NCBI GenBank assembly: GCA_031272565.1 | Contig: JAISTN010000316.1 | Location: 1 to 12,101 of the forward strand | Source of the DNA: Bifidobacteriaceae bacterium | Lineage (GTDB): Bacteria; Actinomycetota; Actinomycetes; Actinomycetales; WQXJ01 | Reading direction: 5' to 3' | DNA length: 12,101 nt | In this document: positions 1 through 6,226 of the stretch, in pieces | Position numbering within the stretch: position 1 is the stretch's first letter | Layout of the letters: each line of letters opens with the position of its first letter | Notes under the pieces: model-generated | What the model saw: only the letters and a program-made list of their open reading frames with translations | Databases searched by the model: none | What the model was told of the DNA's origin: nothing | Position numbers and translations under genes: made by a program

Positions 1-1106
1 TACCAGGCTTGGTCAACCTTCTCAGAACCGGAGGTGATGCCCATGGCGTCGCCACCCAGGAAGGTGGAGAAGCCGCCGTTGATGCCCGGGATGGGGGCGG
101 CGCCAACGTTGATGCCGGCGTCGCGGGCGCCCGTGGCGGACGTGTTCGGATAGGGCATGACGCCGATCTTGCCTTCGGCGAACGGCGCGGTCCAGGTGCC
201 GCCAGTTTCTTCCTTGGTGCCAGCGCCCAAGCCATTGGGATACTCGGCCAGTTCACGGAAAGCCGCATAGACGGCCTTGGCGTCATCGGATGCCATCAAG
301 GATGTCATGCCGTCTTCCGACAGGACTTCACTACCGTTGCCCCAGATGAAGGGGAACCAGGTGAAGACCAGGCAGCCGCCGCAGTCGCCACCGAAGTAGG
401 TGCCGGCCACGCCTTCCTTGTTCAGGTCGGCAACAGCCTTGGCCTGGTCAACGAACTCTTGCAGCGTGGTGGGGCCCTTTTCGGGGTCCAGGCCGGCTTC
501 CTCATACAGGTCCTTGTTCCAGACCATGACGGAGATGTCGGTCACGAACGGGACGGTGTGCAGGGCGCCATCGGCCGACTTGCCGGCGTCGATGTGGCCC
601 ACGGCCAGGTCATCGTAGTAGGGCAGCGCCGTGATCAGGTCGGTGATGGGGGTGAAGAAGCCCTGGTCCACCCAGTAGGGCAGGCGCACAACGTCGCCGG
701 CCAGCAGGTCAGGCATGCCGCCGGAGACGACAGCCGCGGCCACCTTGGCCTCCATGTCGTCGTTCGGGATGATCTCAAGCTTGACTTGGTTCTGGTGGCT
801 GGCGTTGTAGGCCTCGACCAACATGTTGGCCTGGCGCTCCAGCGGCGCCCGGGTCCACATGGTGATCTCGGTGCCGTCGTCAATGCCCGGCTCGGCCTCG
901 CCGGCCGGTTCGGTCGCTTCTTCGGACGTTTCGGTCGCCGGCGGGGCGTCGGTCGTTTCTTCGGCCGCCGGCTGGCTGGTTGTTTCCGTTGTGGGCGGGG
1001 TAGTGGTTTCTTCGGTCTTGTCGCCGCCGCCACAGGCCCCCAGGCCCGTCAACATCAGGGCACCCGCGGCCAGCAGGGCCAGCGAGCGCTTGGTGGTGTG
1101 AGACAT
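1..1106 (-). CDS. Carbohydrate ABC transporter substrate-binding lipoprotein (MalE-like), partial
   Basis: This is the extracytoplasmic solute-binding component of a sugar ABC importer, anchored as a lipoprotein. The 3' end runs off the left edge, so 368 codons are visible. The ATG at 1106 is preceded by a clear GAGGAG ribosome site about 8 nt upstream. Residues 1-24 form a lipoprotein signal (basic KR, hydrophobic stretch, LGAC lipobox) with the acylated cysteine at C25. Residues 29-78 are a Thr/Glu/Pro/Ala-rich linker. The mature domain starts near EITMW (80-84) and carries MalE/SBP family 1 features, including VPF and MVWNKDLYEEAG, and an FGGDCGGC segment before FPFIWGNG. The divergent LacI-type gene suggests local sugar-specific control, and permease genes would be expected further left. 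The substrate cannot be assigned from sequence; maltose-type or other oligosaccharides are possible. Confidence 0.93.
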   Translation of the reverse strand, partial: MSHTTKRSLALLAAGALMLTGLGACGGGDKTEETTTPPTTETTSQPAAEETTDAPPATETSEEATEPAGEAEPGIDDGTEITMWTRAPLERQANMLVEAYNASHQNQVKLEIIPNDDMEAKVAAAVVSGGMPDLLAGDVVRLPYWVDQGFFTPITDLITALPYYDDLAVGHIDAGKSADGALHTVPFVTDISVMVWNKDLYEEAGLDPEKGPTTLQEFVDQAKAVADLNKEGVAGTYFGGDCGGCLVFTWFPFIWGNGSEVLSEDGMTSLMASDDAKAVYAAFRELAEYPNGLGAGTKEETGGTWTAPFAEGKIGVMPYPNTSATGARDAGINVGAAPIPGINGGFSTFLGGDAMGITSGSEKVDQAW

Positions 1107-1129
1107 CGTTGTTCTCCTCTGTTGCTAGT

Positions 1130-1169
1130 CGAGGGCTCGCCCTCGGTTGGCCCGGTTCCGGTACCAACC
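1130..1169 (-). other. Two adjacent stem-loops in the leader of the solute-binding-protein mRNA
   Basis: On the minus strand GGTTGG (1169-1164) can pair with CCAACC (1150-1145). Immediately after it CGAGGG (1145-1140) pairs with CCCTCG (1135-1130) around a 4-nt loop; the two helices share base 1145. They lie between the predicted +1 (about 1199) and the ribosome site. Possible roles are mRNA stability or setting the expression of the highly needed binding protein relative to the permeases. Function is inferred only. Confidence 0.4.
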
Positions 1170-1189
1170 TGGCACTGTCGAAAGGATAC

Positions 1190-1203
1190 GGCAATGCTTT
1201 GCC
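1190..1203. promoter_or_regulatory. Candidate LacI-family operator overlapping the +1 of the transporter promoter
   Basis: The 14-bp sequence GGCAATGCTTTGCC is palindromic at six of seven base pairs around a central GC step. The size and GGCAA/TTGCC half-sites resemble operators of LacI-family sugar repressors. It lies directly downstream of the predicted -10 and covers the predicted start site, a position where binding would block initiation. The divergent LacI-type gene is the obvious candidate ligand. Confidence 0.55.
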
Positions 1204-1205
1204 TA

Positions 1206-1235
1206 ATGCTGGCACGGCATGAATCCGCTTGTCAA
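1206..1235 (-). promoter_or_regulatory. Promoter of the sugar-binding-protein gene (-35 TTGACA, -10 CAGCAT)
   Basis: Reading the minus strand, a perfect -35 hexamer TTGACA lies at 1235-1230. An 18-nt spacer separates it from CAGCAT at 1211-1206, a weak -10 matching consensus at the second, fifth and sixth bases. Transcription would start near 1199, giving a leader of about 93 nt. The weak -10 and overlapping palindrome fit a regulated promoter. Confidence 0.55.
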
Positions 1236-1303
1236 ACCCCCAGCTAGCGGGCCTGCGTGCTGCACCTCAGAAACCGCGGCAAGGCTTGTCTGGAGCGCCA
1301 TGC

Positions 1304-1321
1304 TAGGGTAGTCTCAAGACT
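1304..1321 (+). promoter_or_regulatory. Possible lacI-type gene promoter with palindrome at +1
   Basis: TAGGGT at 1304-1309 fits the actinobacterial TAnnnT -10 pattern; no good -35 is visible at the expected distance. It is directly followed by AGTCTCAAGACT (1310-1321), a perfect 5-bp inverted repeat with a 2-nt centre, sitting where +1 would be (about 1316). This could be an autoregulatory site, but its sequence differs from the 1190-1203 palindrome. Confidence 0.35.
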
Positions 1322-1364
1322 GTCCCGCTAAATCCATACCCCCGTGGCAGATGATTGGAGAGCT

Positions 1365-2393
1365 ATGCCTACGGCTGTACGGACAAGCGGCAAGCTGGCC
1401 ACACTGGCAGACGTTGCCCGGCTGGCCGGCGTATCCGTCCCTACCGCGTCCAAAGCACTGCGTGGTCAAGGGCAATTGCGCCCTGAGACTCGCCAGAAGG
1501 TGGCGGCTGCCGCTGAACAACTGTCGTTCACAGCCAACCCGCTGGCCAGGGGCCTGCTGGCCTCCCGTTCCGGCACCGTTGGCCTGGTCACCCACGACCT
1601 GGAAGGCCGCTTCTCCATCCCCATCCTGATGGGCGCGGAAGACGCCTTCGGCCTGGACCGCTTGTCAGTCATGCTGTCGGATGCCCGCGGCGACGCCATC
1701 CGGGAACAACGCCAAATCGAGGCCCTGGTGGCCCGCCGGGTGGACGGCATCATCGTGGTGGGTTACCGCTCGGACCAGCGCCCCACCCTGGGGCACCGCC
1801 TGCCAGTGCCGGTGGTCTACGCCTACGCCCACTCGAACGACACCTCCGACTGTTCCATCGTGCCCAACTCCTTCCTGTCCGGGCGCCTGGCCGTGGAACA
1901 CCTGGTGGCCTGCGGCCGCACGCAAATCGGCGTCATCACAGGCGACCCAACCTACGGCGCCTCCCAGGAACGAGTGCGCGGCGCCGCCACCGCCCTGAAA
2001 GAAGCCGGCCTCACCATGGTGGGCGGCAAGGCGCTGTTCGGCGCCTGGAACCAGGACTGGGGCCGGGCCGCCGCCGGCGCCCTGCTGGACCGCCACCCGG
2101 AAGTGGACAGCATTCTGTGCGGCTCCGACCAACTCGCCCTGGGCGTGCTGGACACGCTGTGGGAACGGCGCATCAACGTGCCACAGGACATCTCGGTGAT
2201 TGGCCACGACAACTGGGAGGTCCTTTCGGCCTACTCCCGCCCGCCGTTGACTTCGGTCGACATGAACCTGGAGGAGCTGGGCCGGCGGGCGGCCGCCCGG
2301 CTGGTCCAGGCCATGAACGGCTCGCCGGCGGAGGGCATGGAGGCGATTGCGCCCCACGTGGTGCTGCGCAAGTCAACCATGCCGGTCGCCTGA
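1365..2393 (+). CDS. LacI-family transcriptional repressor of sugar uptake
   Basis: This is a DNA-binding sugar-responsive repressor of 342 residues, the normal family length. The N-terminal helix-turn-helix runs from about residue 13 to 34 (TLADVARLAGVSVPTASKALRG region), with the SVPTAS recognition helix typical of LacI/GalR proteins. The rest is a periplasmic-binding-protein-like effector domain, with VGLVTHDL, a GIIVVGYR strand, SDQLALGVLD and the ISVIGHDNW segment near the end. I start at ATG 1365 because GGAGAG (1357-1362) sits just upstream. The longer frame from GTG 1344 lacks a ribosome site and adds seven non-conserved residues. The gene is divergent from the solute-binding-protein gene and probably represses it until a sugar ligand binds. 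The ligand cannot be read from sequence. Confidence 0.92.
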   Translation: MPTAVRTSGKLATLADVARLAGVSVPTASKALRGQGQLRPETRQKVAAAAEQLSFTANPLARGLLASRSGTVGLVTHDLEGRFSIPILMGAEDAFGLDRLSVMLSDARGDAIREQRQIEALVARRVDGIIVVGYRSDQRPTLGHRLPVPVVYAYAHSNDTSDCSIVPNSFLSGRLAVEHLVACGRTQIGVITGDPTYGASQERVRGAATALKEAGLTMVGGKALFGAWNQDWGRAAAGALLDRHPEVDSILCGSDQLALGVLDTLWERRINVPQDISVIGHDNWEVLSAYSRPPLTSVDMNLEELGRRAAARLVQAMNGSPAEGMEAIAPHVVLRKSTMPVA

Positions 2394-2416
2394 GCCGGCG
2401 CAAAGATAGCCCTGAG

Positions 2417-2453
2417 ACACCCCTCCAGGCCCCGGAAACTGGTGGGTGTTTAT
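2417..2453 (+). terminator. Likely intrinsic terminator of the lacI-type gene
   Basis: ACACCC (2417-2422) pairs with GGGTGT (2444-2449), and inside it CCAG (2425-2428) pairs with CTGG (2439-2442) around a 10-nt loop. The hairpin is followed by TTATA. It lies 24 nt after the stop codon. The U-tract is short, so efficiency is uncertain. Confidence 0.5.
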
Positions 2454-2477
2454 ACCACAAGTGTGCTCAATCACGCC

Positions 2478-2499
2478 CCAGGTAGGCCCTTCTGCCTGG
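2478..2499. other. Stem-loop between the lacI-type gene and msiK
   Basis: CCAGGTAG (2478-2485) pairs with CTGCCTGG (2492-2499), with one G-U pair and a 6-nt loop. No T-run follows on either strand, so it is not a convincing stand-alone terminator. It could strengthen termination of the upstream transcript. Confidence 0.35.
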
Positions 2500-2528
2500 C
2501 GTGTCGCGGCGATTCATGCGAAGATTGA

Positions 2529-2551
2529 TCTAATGCTCAGCGGCTGAGCAT
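2529..2551 (+). promoter_or_regulatory. msiK promoter -10 with perfect 19-bp operator-like palindrome
   Basis: TCTAAT at 2529-2534 matches the -10 consensus at five of six bases; no good -35 is seen 16-18 nt upstream. ATGCTCAGCGGCTGAGCAT (2533-2551) is a perfect inverted repeat with 9-bp arms around G2542. It overlaps the end of the -10 and is centred close to the predicted +1 (about 2541). A hairpin role is less likely because the arms are separated by only one base. A repressor operator is the simplest reading; the regulator is unknown. Confidence 0.6.
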
Positions 2552-2559
2552 GTGCCTAG

Positions 2560-2619
2560 CCGTCATTGTTGGACGGTTGGGTGCTCTTCACTACGGATCG
2601 TCCGGCACGTACCTGCCGG
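2560..2619 (+). other. Two stem-loops in the msiK 5' leader
   Basis: CCGTC (2560-2564) can pair with GACGG (2572-2576), and CCGGCA (2602-2607) pairs perfectly with TGCCGG (2614-2619) around a 6-nt loop. The second helix ends immediately before the ribosome site GAAGGGAAG (2621-2629). No known riboswitch class is recognisable. An effect on ribosome access or mRNA stability is possible. Confidence 0.4.
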
Positions 2620-2636
2620 TGAAGGGAAGTATCGCA

Positions 2637-3752
2637 ATGGCAACCGTGACCTTTGATGGGGCCACCCGGATCTACCCGGGCAACGACCGCCCCTCGGTCG
2701 ACCACCTGAATCTACACATCGATGACGGCGAGTTCCTCGTCCTCGTCGGCCCCTCCGGCTGCGGCAAGTCAACCACGCTCCGCATGCTGGCCGGCCTCGA
2801 AGAAGTCAACGACGGCCGCATCCTGATCGGTGACCGCGACGTCACCGACGTCCAGCCCAAGGACCGTGACATCGCCATGGTCTTCCAGAACTACGCCCTG
2901 TACCCGCACATGACCGTGGCGGACAACATGGGCTTCGCTCTGAAGATCGCCGGCATGCCCAAGGCGGAAATCCGCCAGCGGGTGGAAGACGCGGCCAAGA
3001 TCCTTGACCTGACCGAATACCTGGCCCGTAAGCCCAAGGCCCTGTCCGGCGGCCAGCGCCAGCGTGTCGCCATGGGCCGCGCCCTCGTGCGCCAGCCCCG
3101 CGTCTTCCTGATGGATGAGCCGCTGTCCAACCTGGACGCCAAGCTCCGTGTCTCCACCCGGACCCAGATCGCCTCGCTGCAGCGCCGCCTCGGTGTCACC
3201 ACCGTCTATGTGACGCACGACCAAACCGAGGCCCTGACCATGGGTGACCGCATCGCGGTGCTGAAGGACGGCCTGCTCCAGCAGGTCGGCTCGCCGCTGG
3301 TGCTGTACGACAAGCCGGCCAACGCCTTCGTCGCCACGTTCATCGGCTCTCCCGCCATGAACATCGGCACGTTCCCGGTCAAGGGCGACGCGGTCGCCAT
3401 CGGCCAGGCGCTGATCCCGCTGTCGCGCGAAGTCCAGGCCGCCATCACGCCGGCCGACGAGGGCAAGCTGATTGTCGGCTTCCGGCCGGAAAACCTGGAA
3501 GTCGTCACGGCGGACGCCCCCGGGGCCATCCCGGTGGAGATCGACATTGTCGAAGAGCTGGGCTCGGACGCCTACGCCTACGGCTCGCTGGCGGGCGACG
3601 ACCCGGAGACCACCACCCTGCAGGGCGGGCAACTGATCGCGCGGGTTGACCCCCGCTCGGTGCCGCGCAAGGGCGAGACGGTCTACGTGGCCATCCGCAA
3701 GGGCGAACAGCACAACTTCTCGGTTGCGACCGGGGAGCGCCTGCCTGAGTAG
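2637..3752 (+). CDS. msiK: MsiK/UgpC-type ABC transporter ATP-binding protein
   Basis: This cytoplasmic ATPase subunit drives carbohydrate ABC importers; in Streptomyces MsiK serves several sugar transporters. The 371 residues match the family. Walker A GPSGCGKST is at 38-46, Q-loop Q84, signature LSGGQ 136-140, Walker B VFLMDEP 156-162, D-loop SNLD 164-167 and switch histidine H194. The C-terminal third is the MalK-type OB/TOBE regulatory domain (FRPENLEVV onward). I start at ATG 2637 behind GAAGGGAAG (2621-2629). An upstream in-frame ATG at 2550 lies inside the promoter palindrome and adds unconserved residues. The gene stands alone between two terminators, as expected for a shared ATPase, though the neighbouring sugar-binding protein suggests it at least energises that transporter. 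The symbol is assigned by family and context. Confidence 0.93.
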   Translation: MATVTFDGATRIYPGNDRPSVDHLNLHIDDGEFLVLVGPSGCGKSTTLRMLAGLEEVNDGRILIGDRDVTDVQPKDRDIAMVFQNYALYPHMTVADNMGFALKIAGMPKAEIRQRVEDAAKILDLTEYLARKPKALSGGQRQRVAMGRALVRQPRVFLMDEPLSNLDAKLRVSTRTQIASLQRRLGVTTVYVTHDQTEALTMGDRIAVLKDGLLQQVGSPLVLYDKPANAFVATFIGSPAMNIGTFPVKGDAVAIGQALIPLSREVQAAITPADEGKLIVGFRPENLEVVTADAPGAIPVEIDIVEELGSDAYAYGSLAGDDPETTTLQGGQLIARVDPRSVPRKGETVYVAIRKGEQHNFSVATGERLPE

Positions 3753-3770
3753 GCATTGATTCAAGCAACC

Positions 3771-3822
3771 GAACCGCCGCCCCGGTGGGACATGATCCCG
3801 CTTGGGCGGCGGTTCAGTTTGT
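3771..3822 (+). terminator. Strong rho-independent terminator after msiK
   Basis: GAACCGCCGCCC (3771-3782) pairs perfectly over 12 bp with GGGCGGCGGTTC (3804-3815). Within the loop GGGA (3787-3790) pairs with TCCC (3796-3799). The helix is followed by AGTTTGTT. It separates msiK from the DUF4032 gene. Confidence 0.85.
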
Positions 3823-3870
3823 TAACGTAGAGGTGAGCAGAACTAGGAGGCCAACCAAGGGGGGGCGGCA

Positions 3871-5127
3871 ATGGCCGAACGGCTATCCATCACGTCCGTG
3901 TCACCGGACCCGGCCTTGCTTGACCTACCGTGGCAACTGCCCTTGGAGCAGTGGCCCGATGACGTCATCCTGGCCCTGCCGCGCGGTATCTCACGCCACG
4001 TGGTGCGGTTCGTCAAGCTGTCCGGCAAAGTGATTGCCGTCAAGGAGATCGCCAGCTACGCGGCGGACCGTGAATACCAATTGCTGAAGGACCTGGTGGC
4101 GTTGCAGGCGCCGTCGGTCACGCCCATCGCCGTGGTGGGGGGCAGATCAACGGCCGCTGGCGAACCGTTGGACGCCGCCCTCATCACCTCACACTTGCAG
4201 TTCTCGCTGCCGTACCGGGCGTTGTTCTCCTACCGCATGCGGCCCGACATGGCGACCCGGCTGCTGGACGCCCTGACCTTGCTGATGGTGCGCCTGCACC
4301 TGCTGGGCTTCTACTGGGGTGATGTATCGCTGTCCAACACACTGTTCCGGCGCGACGCCAAAGAATTCTCGGCCTACCTGGTGGACGCCGAGACGGGCGC
4401 GCTGCACGAGTCGCTGACGGACGGCCAGCGCGAATACGACGTCGACCTGGCGCGCACCAACGTGATCGGTGAGCTGATGGACCTGGAGGCGGGCGAGATG
4501 CTGGAAAGCGACATCGACCCGATCGCCATCGGCGATTTCCTGGCCGAGCGCTACCACCAGTTGTGGGCCGCCCTGACGGAAGAAGAGACCGTTGCAGCCG
4601 ACGCCCGCTGGCGGCTGCAGGAACGCATCAACACGCTCAACGACCTGGGCTTCGACGTGGCCGAACTGTCCATGACCACCTCCCGGGACGGCACCAAGCT
4701 GCACATCCGGCCACAGGTGGTAGAGGCAGGCCATCATTCGCGGCGCCTGTTCCGCCTGACCGGCCTGGACGTGCAGGAAAACCAGGCCCGGCGGATGCTG
4801 AACGACCTTGACACCTACCGCATGGACACCGGCCAAAGCGATGTCGATGAGGACTTTGTAGCCCACGATTGGCTGACGCACCGGTTCGAGCCGACCGTGC
4901 GGGCAGTGCCCCGCGAACTGCGCGGCAAACTGGAGTTGCCGCAGATGTACCACGAGATTCTGGAGCACCGCTGGTTCATGTCGAAGAACCAGCACCGCTA
5001 CGTGCCCATGGAAGAAGCCGTCCAGAGCTACATCGACAACGTGCTGGCCCACCGGCGGGACGAATCACAGTTGATCCTGGCGGACACTTTGCCGCTGCCG
5101 GCCATCGAAGACGTCGACATGCACTGA
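3871..5127 (+). CDS. DUF4032 protein with kinase-like (LPS-kinase/WaaP-type) N-terminal domain
   Basis: This 418-residue protein, with no signal peptide or membrane segment, matches the actinobacterial DUF4032 family. The N-terminal half looks like a protein-kinase-fold enzyme of the Kdo/WaaP group. VIAVKEI gives candidate ATP-binding K58, with E68 as a possible helix-C partner. H143..W149-G-D151 followed by N156 resembles a catalytic loop, and YLVDAETG puts D172 in the DFG-like metal position. The C-terminal half (about 220-410) would be the DUF4032 region. Start ATG 3871 follows a purine run (3858-3865). A TAACGT -10-like hexamer at 3823-3828 could initiate its own transcript just after the msiK terminator. 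The substrate is unknown. That it is an active kinase is inference; only residue placement supports it. Confidence 0.8.
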   Translation: MAERLSITSVSPDPALLDLPWQLPLEQWPDDVILALPRGISRHVVRFVKLSGKVIAVKEIASYAADREYQLLKDLVALQAPSVTPIAVVGGRSTAAGEPLDAALITSHLQFSLPYRALFSYRMRPDMATRLLDALTLLMVRLHLLGFYWGDVSLSNTLFRRDAKEFSAYLVDAETGALHESLTDGQREYDVDLARTNVIGELMDLEAGEMLESDIDPIAIGDFLAERYHQLWAALTEEETVAADARWRLQERINTLNDLGFDVAELSMTTSRDGTKLHIRPQVVEAGHHSRRLFRLTGLDVQENQARRMLNDLDTYRMDTGQSDVDEDFVAHDWLTHRFEPTVRAVPRELRGKLELPQMYHEILEHRWFMSKNQHRYVPMEEAVQSYIDNVLAHRRDESQLILADTLPLPAIEDVDMH

Positions 5128-5145
5128 CCGGTTTGACCGCCGGCT

Positions 5146-6153
5146 TTACGGGGCAACCTGGCTGCGGCGGGCCTTCGCGACCTCGTAAAGCACGATGCCG
5201 GTCGCGACAGCGGCGTTGAGCGATTCGGTGGTGGCGTCGATTGGGATGGCGGCGGTCAAGTCGCAGGCCTGCCGCACCAGGCGGCTCAGGCCCTTGCCTT
5301 CGGAACCGGTCACGATCACCAGGGGACCGTTCGCCACCGGCAGATCGGCTACGTCGACCGTACCGGCCGCGTCCAGGCCAACCACGAACAAGCCCTCCGC
5401 CTGGTAGGCCTCCAGTGCCCGCACCAGGTTGGGGGCCTGGGCCACCGGCACCCGGGCGGCCGCCCCGGCGGAGACCTTCCAGGCCGTCGCCCCCATGGGG
5501 GCGGAGCGGCGCTGGGGCACCACCACGCCGTGCACCCCGAAGGCCCCGGCGGAGCGCAGCACGGCGCCCAGATTGTGGGGGTCGGTGACCGAATCGAGAG
5601 CCACGATCAACGGCGGCTGATCGGCCTCCCAGGCCGCCCGCAACAGGTCGCCGGGGGCGGCGTAGCGGTACGGCGCCACCTTCAACGCGATGCCCTGGTG
5701 GTGGGCGCCGCCGGTGCGGCGGTCGAGTTCGGGTTTGCCGGCCTCCAGAATGGGCAGGCCAAGCTGGGCGGCTAGGGCCAGCGAGTCCTTGATCCGGTCG
5801 TCGGAACCAACCCGGGGGGCCAGTTCCAGGTGCAGGGCCGGCACCCCGGCCTGCAGCGCCTCCAGCACCGAGTTGCGGCCCACCACGTAGTCGGCGCCGG
5901 CCGTGGCGCCCCGGGGCCCCGGGGCGGCGCCGGGGCCACCCCGGCCGCGGCCACCGCCCTTGGGCCGCGCCGCCGCCCTGGCCTGCGCCACCGCCTTGCG
6001 TTTGGCGGCCGGGTGATACGGCCGGTCTTCCGCCTTGGGGGTGGGCCCACGGCCCTCCAGGGCCCGCCGGCCCTTGCCGCCCGAACCGACGGTGGGCCCC
6101 TTCTTTGAGCCCGGCTTACGCACGGCGCCGCGCGGTTTCGAATTCCCAGCCAT
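5146..6153 (-). CDS. rlmB: 23S rRNA (guanosine-2'-O-)-methyltransferase RlmB/TrmH family
   Basis: This SPOUT-class SAM-dependent methyltransferase would modify a 23S rRNA guanosine (G2251 in E. coli numbering). The substrate-binding domain begins near residue 90 (VVGRNSVLEAL). Motif 1 is LDSVTDPHNLGAVLRSA (186-202, with N194 and R200). Motif 2 is VTGSEGKGLS (281-290) and motif 3 is ESLNAAVATGIVLYE (310-324), forming the knotted SAM site. Residues 1-85 are an extra low-complexity tail rich in Gly, Lys, Arg, Pro and Ala, making the protein (335 aa) longer than the roughly 245-aa E. coli enzyme. Start ATG 6153 has no strong ribosome site, and no better start precedes the conserved region. It is last in the carD-ispF-cysS-rlmB group and converges on the DUF4032 gene with an 18-nt gap. 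Confidence 0.92.
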   Translation of the reverse strand: MAGNSKPRGAVRKPGSKKGPTVGSGGKGRRALEGRGPTPKAEDRPYHPAAKRKAVAQARAAARPKGGGRGRGGPGAAPGPRGATAGADYVVGRNSVLEALQAGVPALHLELAPRVGSDDRIKDSLALAAQLGLPILEAGKPELDRRTGGAHHQGIALKVAPYRYAAPGDLLRAAWEADQPPLIVALDSVTDPHNLGAVLRSAGAFGVHGVVVPQRRSAPMGATAWKVSAGAAARVPVAQAPNLVRALEAYQAEGLFVVGLDAAGTVDVADLPVANGPLVIVTGSEGKGLSRLVRQACDLTAAIPIDATTESLNAAVATGIVLYEVAKARRSQVAP

Positions 6154-6189
6154 GAGGTAGAAGCCTAGCGTCTCACCCTTGCCCGGGCC

Positions 6190-6209
6190 GTCCCGGCCGG
6201 TCCCGGCCC
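6190..6209. repeat. Two tandem 10-bp GC-rich units in the cysS-rlmB spacer
   Basis: GTCCCGGCCG (6190-6199) is directly followed by GTCCCGGCCC (6200-6209) in the 73-nt spacer between cysS and rlmB. The spacer is almost all G and C and could form alternative helices. No T-run is present, so it is not a recognisable terminator. It may be simple slippage product. Confidence 0.45.
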
Positions 6210-6226
6210 GGTCCGGCAGGCGGGGC

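Noticed and set aside
9..1247. Long plus-strand open frame of 412 codons
   Set aside because: It is antisense to the clearly recognisable solute-binding lipoprotein, and its composition (Gly/Val/Arg-rich, no family match) is typical of high-GC shadow frames.
2550..2636. Extended msiK start at ATG 2550
   Set aside because: That ATG lies inside the promoter palindrome and lacks a ribosome site; the added 29 residues are not part of the ABC ATPase family, whereas ATG 2637 has a purine-rich site.
2769..3764. 331-codon minus-strand frame opposite msiK
   Set aside because: It is a third-position GC shadow of a highly conserved ATPase gene, with no recognisable domain.
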